From NCBI GenBank assembly GCA_000720805.1, contig JODI01000001.1, forward strand, positions 1 through 64,000: DNA of 64,000 nucleotides, written 5' to 3'. Source of the stretch: Streptomyces violaceoruber (GTDB lineage: Bacteria > Actinomycetota > Actinomycetes > Streptomycetales > Streptomycetaceae). This document shows, piece after piece, positions 27,027 through 35,199 of this stretch. Positions within the stretch are counted from its first letter, which is position 1, and every line of letters starts with the position of its first letter. Below the pieces are notes generated by a model that saw only the letters and a list, made by a program, of their open reading frames with translations, ran no database searches and was not told the DNA's origin. Both the position numbers and the translations under genes were made by a program.

Positions 27027-28691
27027 TCAGGGGCCGGACGTCAGCGCGCGCCTCAGGATCCCGTCCAGATCGGCGGTGTCGGGAAGGGTGCCGAAGGCGT
27101 GGCCCCAGTCGCCGCCGAGCCGGGTCGCGCAGAACGCGTCGGCGACGGCGGGCGGGGCGTGCCGGACCAGGAGGGAGGCCTGCAGGGCGAGGGCCATCAG
27201 CTCCACCAGCCGCCGCGCACCCGCCTCCGACGCCTGCGTCAACTGCGCCTTCAGCCGCGTCACGGCCGCGTCCAGTCGGGCGTCCGCCCCCTGCGCCAGG
27301 GCGAGTTCGCCGAACAGGGCGCCGACGGCCCCGGGCTGTCGCCGCAACGCCCGCAGCACATCGAGTGCGTTGACGTTCCCCGAGCCCTCCCAGATCGACA
27401 GCAGGGGGGCCTCGCGGTAGTGGCGGGGCATGCCCGACTCCTCGATGTAGCCGTTGCCGCCGAGGCACTCCAGGGCCTCCGCGGTGAAGGCCGGCCCTCG
27501 TTTGGTGACCCAGTACTTGCCGACGGCGGTCGCGATCCGCCGGAATGCCTGCTCCCCGGCGTCCCCGCGCACCGCACGGTCGGCCGCCCCCGCCAGCCGC
27601 AGGGTGAGCGTCGTCGCCGCCTCGGACTCCAGCGCGAGATCGGCCAGCACGTTGCGCATCAGCGGCTGGTCGAGCAACCGCGCCCCGAACGCGCTGCGGT
27701 GGCGGACATGATGTCCGGCCTCGACGAGCGTCTTGCGCATCAGCGTGGCCGACATCATCACGCAGTCCAGGCGGGTGCAGTTGACCATCTCGATGATCGT
27801 CTTGACGCCCTGGCCCTCCGGCCCGACCAGCCAGGCCACCGTCCCGTCGAACTCGGGCTCACAGGAGGCGTTGGACCGGTTGCCCAGCTTGTCCTTGAGC
27901 CGCTGGATGCGGAAGGTGTTGCGGCTGCCGTCCGGCAGGACACGCGGCACGAGAAAGCAGGACAGGCCGCCCGGAGCCTGCGCCAGCACCAGGAACAGGT
28001 CGCACATCGGCGCCGACGTGAACCACTTGTGCCCGCGCAACGTGTACACGCCGGGCTCGGCGGTGGGCGTGGCCGCAGTGGTGTTCGTCCGGACGTCCGA
28101 GCCGCCCTGCTTCTCGGTCATCCCCATGCCCGCCAGCAGACCGCGCTTCTCGGTCGGCACCCTGAGCTCCGGCTCGTACCCGCGGCCGGTGAGCAGGGGC
28201 TCGTAGACCTTCGCGAGGTCCGGCTCCTTGCGCAGGGCGGGGATCGCCGCGTATGTCATCGATGTCGGGCAGCCATGCCCGGCGTCGGTGTGCCCCCAAA
28301 CCAGGCCGCCCGCCGTACGCGCCACATGGGCTCCTGGCCGGGCGTCCGCCCAGGGGGCTCCCGCGAGCCCCTCGGTGACCGCGACCCGCATCAGGTGGTG
28401 CCAGCTCGGATGGAACTCGACCTCGTCCAGGCGGTGGCCGTACCGGTCGTGCGTGCGCAGGACGGGTTCGTGGGTGTTGGCCTGTTCGCCCCACTCCTGG
28501 GTCTCGGCGCTGCCGGATCTGAGCCCGAGCCGCCGGATGTCCTCCTCGGCCCAGCCGGCGCCCTCCCGGCGCAGCCCCTCCAGCAGGGCCGTGTCCTCGG
28601 ACGCGTCGTACGGGGCGAGCGGAGGGGGCTGGTTGGTGACGTCGTGGGTGGCGGCGTGCGCGTGCACGGGGATCGAGACCATACTGCCCAT
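27027..28691 (-). CDS. acyl-CoA dehydrogenase family protein, AidB-like
   Basis: 554 residues, longer than housekeeping acyl-CoA dehydrogenases and close to AidB. The N-terminal domain holds RTHDRYGHRLDEVEFHPSWH, an AidB-type feature. The flavin motif is GMTEKQGGSDVRTNT and the C-terminal signature is ECLGGNGYIEESGMPRHYRE and SIWEGSGNVNALD. AidB-type proteins bind FAD and are linked to alkylation stress, with isovaleryl-CoA dehydrogenase activity at most weak. The ATG at 28691 has AGGAG six bases upstream. It is divergent from a PaaX-type regulator. Confidence 0.88.
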   Translation of the reverse strand: MGSMVSIPVHAHAATHDVTNQPPPLAPYDASEDTALLEGLRREGAGWAEEDIRRLGLRSGSAETQEWGEQANTHEPVLRTHDRYGHRLDEVEFHPSWHHLMRVAVTEGLAGAPWADARPGAHVARTAGGLVWGHTDAGHGCPTSMTYAAIPALRKEPDLAKVYEPLLTGRGYEPELRVPTEKRGLLAGMGMTEKQGGSDVRTNTTAATPTAEPGVYTLRGHKWFTSAPMCDLFLVLAQAPGGLSCFLVPRVLPDGSRNTFRIQRLKDKLGNRSNASCEPEFDGTVAWLVGPEGQGVKTIIEMVNCTRLDCVMMSATLMRKTLVEAGHHVRHRSAFGARLLDQPLMRNVLADLALESEAATTLTLRLAGAADRAVRGDAGEQAFRRIATAVGKYWVTKRGPAFTAEALECLGGNGYIEESGMPRHYREAPLLSIWEGSGNVNALDVLRALRRQPGAVGALFGELALAQGADARLDAAVTRLKAQLTQASEAGARRLVELMALALQASLLVRHAPPAVADAFCATRLGGDWGHAFGTLPDTADLDGILRRALTSGP

Positions 28692-28692
28692 G

Positions 28693-28726
28693 TTGCACTC
28701 CTGCTGCGGTTGTAGCAAGAATGCAA
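28693..28726. promoter_or_regulatory. 34-bp imperfect palindrome, likely operator
   Basis: Left half TTGCACTCCTGCTGC and right half GTAGCAAGAATGCAA are inverted copies matching at 12 of 17 positions, with perfect TTGCA/TGCAA ends. It covers the ribosome site of the acyl-CoA dehydrogenase and the space between the divergent genes, suiting control by the PaaX-type protein. Confidence 0.5.
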
Positions 28727-28755
28727 TACGAGGGGCGCCCGTACAGTACGTGACC

Positions 28756-29514
28756 ATGCGGAGGAACGTGTCGGTGGAGGCGGGTGGGATCGACCTGCGG
28801 CCGTTGTCCGCCCGGTCGGTCGTGCTGAGCCTGCTGCTCGGCGCGCATCCACCGGAGCTGGCCGTGAAGGACCTGGTGCGGGCGGTGGAGCCCTTTGGCG
28901 TCGGCGGATCCACGCTGCGGGCCGCGCTCAGCCGGATGGTGGCCGCCGGCGATCTGCAGCGCACGGACTCCGTGCACCGCCTCAGCGACCGTCTGCTCGC
29001 GCGTCAGCGCCGTCAGGACGACGCCGTGCACCCCCGCACGCGCGCGTGGGACGGCGACTGGGAGATGGTGGTGGTCACCGCGACCGGCCGCGGCCCCGCC
29101 GAACGCGCCGAACTGCGCGCCCGGTTGACCAGACTGCGGCTCGCCGAACTCCGCGAGGGCGTCTGGCTCCGGCCCGCCAACCTGCGCCGACCGCTCCCGG
29201 GCGACCTCGCCTCGCTGACCCAGCACTACACGGCCCGTCCCGAGCGGCACGCCCCCGAACTGGCGGCGAGCCTGTGGCCCCTGGACGCCTGGGCCGCCAC
29301 GGCCCGCGCCCTGCTCGCCCACGTGGCCCGCACGGACCGGCCGGCCGACCGGCTCACCGCGTTCGCGGCCGTCGTACGCCATCTGCTCGCCGACCCCGTC
29401 CTGCCGCCCCCGCTCCTGCCGGCGGACTGGCCGGGTACGGACCTGCGCGCCGCGTACACGGACTACCAGGATGAGTTGGCGGACACGGTTCCCCAGGTCG
29501 CGCGGGAGGTGTGA
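28756..29514 (+). CDS. PaaX-family transcriptional regulator
   Basis: 252 residues. The N-terminal winged helix reads SARSVVLSLLLGAHPPEL and GVGGSTLRAALSRMVAAGDL; the middle domain begins WDGDWEMVVVT, a PaaX hallmark, and the C-terminal PaaX domain includes LWPLDAWAA. PaaX proteins are repressors that sense phenylacetyl-CoA or other acyl-CoA thioesters. It probably regulates the divergent acyl-CoA dehydrogenase. The ATG lies eight bases after TACAGT, a possible -10, so the message may be leaderless. Confidence 0.86.
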   Translation: MRRNVSVEAGGIDLRPLSARSVVLSLLLGAHPPELAVKDLVRAVEPFGVGGSTLRAALSRMVAAGDLQRTDSVHRLSDRLLARQRRQDDAVHPRTRAWDGDWEMVVVTATGRGPAERAELRARLTRLRLAELREGVWLRPANLRRPLPGDLASLTQHYTARPERHAPELAASLWPLDAWAATARALLAHVARTDRPADRLTAFAAVVRHLLADPVLPPPLLPADWPGTDLRAAYTDYQDELADTVPQVAREV

Positions 29515-29523
29515 CCGGGCAGT

Positions 29524-29581
29524 CGCATGCCCTTCGTGCATGACACGGCGGCCGCATGCCCTACGTGCATGACACGGCGGC
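29524..29581. repeat. tandem duplication, 2 x 29 bp
   Basis: Units 29524-29552 and 29553-29581 differ at one base. They directly precede the terminator hairpin, after the stop of the PaaX gene. Confidence 0.88.
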
Positions 29582-29614
29582 CGTACGAAGCGCCGTGCAG
29601 GGACGCTTCGTACG
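29582..29614. terminator. 11-bp hairpin between convergent genes
   Basis: CGTACGAAGCG at 29582-29592 pairs perfectly with CGCTTCGTACG at 29604-29614 around an 11-base loop. It serves the PaaX gene and the PL3 gene, which converge here. Confidence 0.7.
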
Positions 29615-29636
29615 ACCGCCTCTCACCTCACACGGA

Positions 29637-30443
29637 TCACTTGTAGGTGATGTCCGAGGTGGAGTACTTGCAGTAGGTGCCGTCCGGGTTGGAACCGTTC
29701 GTGGTCGGCTCCTTGCCCGTGTTGTTGCCGATGTACTTCTGGCACGGGATGATCTTCTTGCTGCTGTCCCCGACGATCGTGATGCCCCTCAGGGTCGCGC
29801 TGTCGCCGTAGTTGGTGTTGATGCCGACGAGCTTGCTGCCCTTGTAGGTCGCCTCGATGGTGTTGAGGTTGATCGTCCTCTTGTACTGCGTCTTGCAGTT
29901 GCCGCACGAGCGGACGAAGGTGCCGAAGTTCTTCACCGCGAAGTTCGACACGTTGAGCGTTCCGGCGCCGTTGAACTGGAACACCTTGTCGCTGGCTTCC
30001 TTCGCGCCACCTCCGGAGATGGTGTACACGTTCGATGACGAGGAGCCGAGGAACGTTGCCGCGTCCTCGCCGACGTCCTCCCACCACACGTTCTGCAGCG
30101 TGCAGCTGCCCTTGCAGTGGATGCCGTCGGCCGCCGGGGCGCCGATGATGACGTTCTTGAGAACGGCACCGGCGGCCAGTTCCAGAATCGGTCCCTGGTC
30201 CTCGTCCTGGCCGCTGCTGCCCAGGTCACCGCTGCCGTAGAGGCGCTTCATCCCGTAGTCCTTGGTGCCGGACACCGAGATGGTGGAGGAGACCGCCTGG
30301 CTGCCGTTCGCGGTGGGCCAGGTGGCGGCGGCCGCCGGGGTGAGCGCTCCACTAGTCATGATCATGCCAACCGATAGGCCGAGGGCGGCCATCGCGCCGG
30401 TCAGCGCGCGTGTGCGGACGCGCGGACGTGCTGAAGAAGTCAT
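29637..30443 (-). CDS. secreted pectate lyase, PL3 family
   Basis: 268 residues. A twin-Arg-free signal peptide (basic start, hydrophobic core LTGAMAALGLSVGMIMTS, cleavage near PAAAA) precedes a parallel beta-helix pectate lyase of family PL3. Typical features are GAVLKNVIIGAPAADGIHCKG, CTLQNVWWEDVGEDA and FVRSCGNCKTQYKR, with several Cys. It cleaves polygalacturonate by beta-elimination outside the cell, using Ca2+. AAGGA lies eight bases before the ATG. It is 32 bases downstream of a broken PL1 lyase gene on the same strand. Confidence 0.88.
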   Translation of the reverse strand: MTSSARPRVRTRALTGAMAALGLSVGMIMTSGALTPAAAATWPTANGSQAVSSTISVSGTKDYGMKRLYGSGDLGSSGQDEDQGPILELAAGAVLKNVIIGAPAADGIHCKGSCTLQNVWWEDVGEDAATFLGSSSSNVYTISGGGAKEASDKVFQFNGAGTLNVSNFAVKNFGTFVRSCGNCKTQYKRTINLNTIEATYKGSKLVGINTNYGDSATLRGITIVGDSSKKIIPCQKYIGNNTGKEPTTNGSNPDGTYCKYSTSDITYK

Positions 30444-30475
30444 GTCCCGATTCCTTCTTCCTGTGTGGGGGACGG

Positions 30476-31086
30476 TCAGAGCTTTCCGGTGCCCGCGCCG
30501 TTCGGCACCGAGGCGGCGACGGACGAGGCGGGCTCGGCGGAGCAGCTGTAGGGCAAGGTGGTGAAGGTGCCGACCCGCGAGACCTCGGTGGCGGCTCCAC
30601 CCAGGTCGATTCCGCGCAGGTCGGCGTATCCGTGGATGGCGCTGTCGCGGTTCGTGGTGACCGCGACCGGCGTCGAACGGAAGACGTTGTTCTCGACGAG
30701 CGGCTTGCTGATGTTCAGGTTGCGCGCGACGACGTTGCCGGTGTTCTTCGGCGGTAGCCCGCCACCGGTCGACCCGGACGACGAACCGACGCCACAGCCG
30801 TGCTGTTGGATCCGACCTCGGCCCGGCCGCTCAGCGAGATCAGGCCGCTGACCTTCACGGCCTCGGCCGAGTTGCCGGTGACGGCGGGCCTGAAGGCATC
30901 CAGCGAGGAGACGGTGACCGCCGAGGTGCTGCCGCCGCCGGCCGTTCCGGCGCCGAAACCGATGGGGGAGGTCTCGGCGGCCCCGGCCTGCTGCGGGACG
31001 GCCGGCACGGCCACCGTCGCGAGAGCGGCCGTGCCGGCTGCCGGTGCCGTTCTTCGCGTAGCTGTACGTGGGGGGAGAGTGCGCAT
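30476..31086 (-). pseudogene. pectate lyase PL1, missing its catalytic core
   Basis: The signal peptide and N-terminus (AETSPIGFGAGTAGGGSTSAVTVSSLDAF, in part) and the C-terminus (VENNVFR, DLRGIDLGGAATE) are clearly from a PL1 lyase. One base is missing near 30797, changing frame between GSNSTAV and GVGSSSGSTGGG. In addition NLNISKPL is joined directly to VENNVF, where intact members have roughly 100 more residues, including the Ca2+- and substrate-binding beta-helix turns. The product cannot be an active lyase. Confidence 0.85.
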
Positions 31087-31137
31087 TGCGGGGTGCGTCC
31101 CTTCCAAGGTGCCTCAGGGCGACTAGTTGGTCAAGTA

Positions 31138-31151
31138 CATGAACTTTGTTC
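31138..31151 (-). promoter_or_regulatory. motif shared with the sugar-acid operon
   Basis: CATGAACTT followed two bases later by TTC also occurs at 5530-5543 in the leader of the glucarate operon. Here GAAC-TTT-GTTC also forms a small dyad. A common regulator for pectin breakdown and sugar-acid uptake is one possible reading. Confidence 0.3.
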
Positions 31152-31239
31152 TCTCTTCTGATCGGTGATGCCTGCACTGTGACCGTGTGGGGGTGAGGTG
31201 ATGCCGGTGGGTCACACTGCTGAACGGAACGTAGGGGGT

Positions 31240-31247
31240 AAGCGCTT
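31240..31247. promoter_or_regulatory. LacI-type half-palindrome AAGCGCTT
   Basis: The 8-bp perfect palindrome AAGCGCTT, within GTAAGCGCTTTC, shares the AGCGCT core with the CebR box 80 bases downstream. It may be a second site for a LacI-family sugar regulator. Confidence 0.35.
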
Positions 31248-31319
31248 TCTAGTCAACGCCTCGCGCAGAACACTTTCGGCCACGCCTGGCGAGCGTCGGG
31301 GGCGAATTCTTTCGAAGCG

Positions 31320-31333
31320 TGGGAGCGCTTCCA
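31320..31333. promoter_or_regulatory. CebR-box-like operator
   Basis: TGGGAGCGCTTCCA matches the known Streptomyces CebR operator TGGGAGCGCTCCCA at 13 of 14 positions. CebR is the cello-oligosaccharide-sensing LacI-family repressor. The site lies 62 bases upstream of the GH62 start. Confidence 0.7.
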
Positions 31334-31394
31334 TGACGGCCATGTGCATGCCACGATGCTCGGCGGACGCTTCCCTTCGGAGAGGGGCGAGTCG

Positions 31395-32492
31395 ATGACG
31401 AATCCACGTATGCGTACGTTCATCGGCGGACTGGTCCTGGCGTTGCTCACGGTGGGCCTGACCGCCATTGCGCCCGGCCCGGCCGCAGCCGAGGGCTCCC
31501 GCCACGGTCGGCAGGGGCCGCTGCCCGACTCCTTCAGCTGGTCGTCCACCGGTCCGCTGATCGGCCCCGAGCCGGACGCCACGCACCCGGTCGTCTCGGT
31601 GAAGGACCCGACGGTCTTCCGCTACAAGAACCGCTGGCACGTCTACGCCACGACCGCCGACACCGCCGGCTCGTGGAGCCTGGCGTACACCAGCTTCAAG
31701 GACTGGTCGCAGGCGGCCGCCGCACCGCAGACCTTCCTCGACGCCAACCCGAACATCGGCGACCGGTACGCCGCCGCGCCCGAGGTGTTCTACTTCGCAC
31801 CGCAAAAGCTCTGGTACATGGTCTACCAGACCGGTCCGCCGTCCTACTCGACCACCACCGATCCCTCCGATCCCGGCAGTTGGAGCGCCCCGCGCTCCTT
31901 CTACGACAGTGAGCCCACCGTCGTCACGGAGAACAAGGGCAGTGGCGGCTGGCTGGACTTCTGGACGATCTGCGACAGGACCGACTGCTACCTGTTCTTC
32001 TCCGACGACAACGGCCACCAGTACCGCTCCCGGACCACGCTCGACGAGTTCCCGAACGGCTTCCGCGACACCACCATCGTGCTGTCCGAGCCCAGCCGCT
32101 TCGACCTGTTCGAGGCGAGCAACGTCTACCGGCTCGGTGACAGCGGCAGGTACCTGATGCTCGTCGAGGCGCTGGCCACCAAGTCCGACTGGCGGCGCTA
32201 CTTCCGGGCCTGGACCGCGGACAGCCTGGGTGGCACCTGGACGCCGCTCGCGGACACCGAGTCGAACGCGTTCCTCCGCGCGGACAGGGTGACCTTCGAG
32301 GCCGGACAGCCCGCCTGGACCCAGGACTTCAGCCACGGCGAGATGATCCGCGACGGCGTCGACCAGACGTTGACGGTCGATCCCTGCCGACTGCGCTTCC
32401 TCTATCAGGGAATCGACCCGGCCGCGAGCGGCGACTACTCACAACTGCCGTGGCGGCTGGGCCTGGTGACCCAGACAAACCCAACCTGCTGA
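31395..32492 (+). CDS. secreted GH62 alpha-L-arabinofuranosidase
   Basis: 365 residues. Signal peptide residues 1 to about 32 (hydrophobic core GGLVLALLTVGLTAIA), then a single GH62 five-bladed propeller. Likely catalytic residues are Asp71 in SVKDPTVF (base), Asp188 in WLDFWTICD and Glu240 in DLFEASNVY (acid). It removes arabinose side chains from arabinoxylan outside the cell. ATG 31395 is preferred, with GAGGGG upstream. No carbohydrate-binding module is attached, unlike some homologues. It probably forms an operon with the esterase 15 bases downstream, under the CebR-like site. Confidence 0.9.
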   Translation: MTNPRMRTFIGGLVLALLTVGLTAIAPGPAAAEGSRHGRQGPLPDSFSWSSTGPLIGPEPDATHPVVSVKDPTVFRYKNRWHVYATTADTAGSWSLAYTSFKDWSQAAAAPQTFLDANPNIGDRYAAAPEVFYFAPQKLWYMVYQTGPPSYSTTTDPSDPGSWSAPRSFYDSEPTVVTENKGSGGWLDFWTICDRTDCYLFFSDDNGHQYRSRTTLDEFPNGFRDTTIVLSEPSRFDLFEASNVYRLGDSGRYLMLVEALATKSDWRRYFRAWTADSLGGTWTPLADTESNAFLRADRVTFEAGQPAWTQDFSHGEMIRDGVDQTLTVDPCRLRFLYQGIDPAASGDYSQLPWRLGLVTQTNPTC

Positions 32493-32507
32493 GAAAGGGG
32501 CAAGGAC

Positions 32508-33857
32508 GTGTCCACCACCCATCACGACATCCCCCACGCAACCCCCCGCGACCCCGCACGCAGACCGCTGCGTTCGGTGCTGGTGGCGCTCCTCGGAGCG
32601 CTGGTGCCGTTGCTCGCCGCCACTGTCCTCGCCGCTCCGGCGGCCACCGCCCGCCCCGGCGAGGCCGCCGCGGTCCCCACCGCGACCCTGACCGAAGTCA
32701 CGAACTTCGGCACCAATCCGAGCAACCTCCAGATGTACCTGTATGTGCCGGACAACGTCACCGCGCATCCGGCGGTCGTGGTGGCCGTGCACTACTGCAC
32801 CGGCTCCGGGCCGGCCATGTACAACGGCACCGAATGGGCCCAACTGGCCGACCGCTACGGGTTCGTCGTCGTGTACCCCTCGGTCACCCGCGCCAGCAAG
32901 TGCTTCGACGTCGCCTCGCCGCAGGCCCTGAAGCGGGGCGGCGGCAGCGATCCCGTCGGCATCAAGTCGATGGTCGACTGGGTCACCCGCACCTACGGCG
33001 CCGACACGTCGAAGATCTTCGCCACCGGGATCTCCTCCGGCGCGATGATGACCAACGTCCTGCTGGGCGACTACCCCGACGTGTTCGCGGCCGGTGCCGC
33101 CTTCTCGGGCGTGCCGTTCGGCTGCTTCGCCACCACCGACGGCTCCGAGTGGAACAGTGCCTGCGCGAACGGCACGCTCACCCACACCCCGCAGGAGTGG
33201 GGCGACCTGGTACGTGCCGCCTACCCCGGCTACACCGGTCCGCGGCCACGGATGCAGGTGTGGCACGGCACCGAGGACGACGTGCTGCGCTACCCCAACT
33301 TCGGCGAGGAGATCAAACAGTGGACGAACGTGCTCGGTGCCGGCCAGACCCCGGCCGCCACCGACTCGCCCGTCTCCGGCTGGACCCGTACCCGCTACGG
33401 CGCCACCGGTGACCGGGCCCCCGTCGAGGCGATCAGCCTCCAGGGCGTCGGCCACAACCTGTACAGCTACGGCATGGCATCCCGTGCCCTCACCTTCTTC
33501 GGCCTCGACAGCTCCGGCCCCGCGCCCCAACCCCAGCCGGGTGCCTGCAAGGTGACGGCCACGACCAGCGCCTGGAGCACCGGTCTCACCGGTTCGGTGA
33601 CCCTCACCAACACCGGCACGACGTCGATCAACGGCTGGCAACTCGGGTTCACCCTCCCGGCCGGCCAGACCATCACCAACGGCTGGGGCGCCACGTACGC
33701 ACCGGCGTCGGGTGCGGTGACGGCGACGAACGCGGCGTACAACGCGACGCTCGCCGCGAACGGCAGCGTCACCATCGGCTACCAGGCGAACCACTCCGGC
33801 AACAGCGCGGCACCGGCGGCGTTCACGCTCAACGGGACAGTGTGCACGGTGAGTTGA
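32508..33857 (+). CDS. secreted CE1-type esterase (PHB-depolymerase family) with CBM2
   Basis: 449 residues. A long signal peptide (about 1-48) leads to an alpha/beta-hydrolase of the feruloyl/acetylxylan esterase group, with nucleophile Ser176 in GISSGAM and late His in GVGHNLYSYG. A Pro-rich linker (PAPQPQPG) joins it to a C-terminal CBM2 (about 345-449) with bracketing Cys and exposed Trp in INGWQLGF and TNGWGATY, which binds cellulose or xylan. It should deacylate xylan and help the GH62 enzyme encoded just upstream. Confidence 0.88.
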   Translation: MSTTHHDIPHATPRDPARRPLRSVLVALLGALVPLLAATVLAAPAATARPGEAAAVPTATLTEVTNFGTNPSNLQMYLYVPDNVTAHPAVVVAVHYCTGSGPAMYNGTEWAQLADRYGFVVVYPSVTRASKCFDVASPQALKRGGGSDPVGIKSMVDWVTRTYGADTSKIFATGISSGAMMTNVLLGDYPDVFAAGAAFSGVPFGCFATTDGSEWNSACANGTLTHTPQEWGDLVRAAYPGYTGPRPRMQVWHGTEDDVLRYPNFGEEIKQWTNVLGAGQTPAATDSPVSGWTRTRYGATGDRAPVEAISLQGVGHNLYSYGMASRALTFFGLDSSGPAPQPQPGACKVTATTSAWSTGLTGSVTLTNTGTTSINGWQLGFTLPAGQTITNGWGATYAPASGAVTATNAAYNATLAANGSVTIGYQANHSGNSAAPAAFTLNGTVCTVS

Positions 33858-33883
33858 GTGCCGGGCGGGGGGTGACTCCGGGT

Positions 33884-33928
33884 GCGGGATCCGCGGTCAC
33901 CCCTCAGCCGAGAAACCGCGGATCCCGC
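33884..33928. terminator. 14-bp hairpin after the esterase gene
   Basis: GCGGGATCCGCGGT (33884-33897) pairs perfectly with ACCGCGGATCCCGC (33915-33928), with a 17-base loop. It lies between convergent genes. Confidence 0.75.
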
Positions 33929-33997
33929 GGATCCCGCCACTCTCGGAACACGCGAGGCCCAGGCCCTCGCATCGCACGCATGAACGCGATCCTCGGA

Positions 33998-35077
33998 TCA
34001 AACGGACCGGTGGTACTGGTCCGGCACATGCGTCTCCACCCCCAGCTCACGTGCCGCGTGCCGGGCCCAGGACGGGTTGCGCAGCAGCTCCCGGCCGAGC
34101 AGTACCGCGTCGGCCTCGCCGTTGGCCAGGATCTTCTCGGCCTGTTCGACCTCGGTGATCATGCCGACGGCGGCGACCGGCAGAGTGGTCTCCGCCTTGA
34201 CGCGAGCGGCGAAGGGCACCTGGTAGCCCGGGCCGGTCGGGATACGGACGGCGGAGGCGTTGCCGCCGGTGGAGGTGTCGAGGAGGTCGATGCCGTGGTC
34301 CTGGAGGTCGCGGGCGAACCGGACCGTGTCCTCGGGGGTCCAGCCGCCGTCCTCCAGCCAGTCCGTCGCCGAGATGCGGAAGAACAGCGGCTTGTCGCCC
34401 GGCCACACCCCGCGCACGGCGTCGACGACCTCGAGGGCGAAGCGGGTGCGGTTCTCGTACGAGCCGCCGTAGGCGTCGGTGCGGTGGTTGGAGTACGGGG
34501 AGAGGAACTCGTTGATCAGGTAGCCGTGGGCGCCGTGGATCTCGGCGACCTCGAAGCCGGCGGCGAGGGCGCGACGGGCCGCGTCCGCGAACTGGCCGAC
34601 GATCTCGTGGATCTGAGTGGCCGTCAGCTCGGTCGGGACCGGGTGCCGTTCGTCGAAGGCGAGCGCGCTGGGCGCCAGCGGCTGCCAGCCGTACTCCTCG
34701 GGACCGACCGGCGCGCCGCCCTTCCAGGGCCGGCCGGTCGAGGCCTTTCGGCCGGCGTGGGCCAACTGGATGCCCGGCACCGTGCCCTGGGAGACCAGGA
34801 AGCGGGTGATCCGGCGCAACGCCTCGACCTGGGTGTCGTTCCAGATGCCGAGGTCGTACGGGGAGATCCGGCCCTCGGGGCTGACTGCGGTCGCCTCGAC
34901 GATGATCAGCCCGGTGCCGCCGGCCGCGCGGGCCGCGTAGTGCGCGAAGTGCCAGTCGTTCGGGGCGCCCGTGTCGGGTCCCTCCGGAGCTGCCGAGTAC
35001 TGGCACATCGGGGGCATCCAGACCCGGTTCGGGACGGTCACGTCACGCAGGCTGAGGGGCCGGAAAAGGGCGCTCAT
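33998..35077 (-). CDS. NADH:flavin oxidoreductase, old yellow enzyme family (YqjM-like)
   Basis: 359 residues, FMN-binding barrel. The N-terminus (FRPLSLRDVTVPNRVWMPPMCQYS) has the YqjM-type Cys; catalytic HGAHGYLINEFLSPYSNHRTD, the GGSYENRTRF segment and phosphate site AVGMITEVEQAEKIL are present. It reduces activated C=C bonds. The ATG at 35077 has GGAG ten bases upstream. It is divergent from an ArsR-type regulator, with a perfect palindrome between the two. Confidence 0.9.
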   Translation of the reverse strand: MSALFRPLSLRDVTVPNRVWMPPMCQYSAAPEGPDTGAPNDWHFAHYAARAAGGTGLIIVEATAVSPEGRISPYDLGIWNDTQVEALRRITRFLVSQGTVPGIQLAHAGRKASTGRPWKGGAPVGPEEYGWQPLAPSALAFDERHPVPTELTATQIHEIVGQFADAARRALAAGFEVAEIHGAHGYLINEFLSPYSNHRTDAYGGSYENRTRFALEVVDAVRGVWPGDKPLFFRISATDWLEDGGWTPEDTVRFARDLQDHGIDLLDTSTGGNASAVRIPTGPGYQVPFAARVKAETTLPVAAVGMITEVEQAEKILANGEADAVLLGRELLRNPSWARHAARELGVETHVPDQYHRSV

Positions 35078-35117
35078 GGTGAGCTGCTCCAATCGTCGCG
35101 GGGCGATGCACGGCTCG

Positions 35118-35133
35118 TACGATGGCCATCGTA
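35118..35133. promoter_or_regulatory. 16-bp perfect palindrome, likely ArsR operator
   Basis: TACGATGGCCATCGTA is fully self-complementary and lies between the divergent OYE and ArsR-type genes. A partial copy (CTACGATAGG, then TCTCGTAC) follows at about 35151-35168. Confidence 0.7.
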
Positions 35134-35199
35134 GTACGTCGGATGTCAAACTACGATAGGTCTCGTACAATGAGGGTTCCCCGAGCGAGTGGAGCCGCC

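Larger units (their letters stand above)
31087..31394. other. 308-bp divergent regulatory region
   Basis: This stretch separates the minus-strand pectate lyases from the plus-strand arabinofuranosidase genes. It has an AT-rich portion near 31130-31165, the CATGAACTT motif (31138-31146) and two LacI-type palindromes, listed separately. No gene is seen. Confidence 0.6.
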
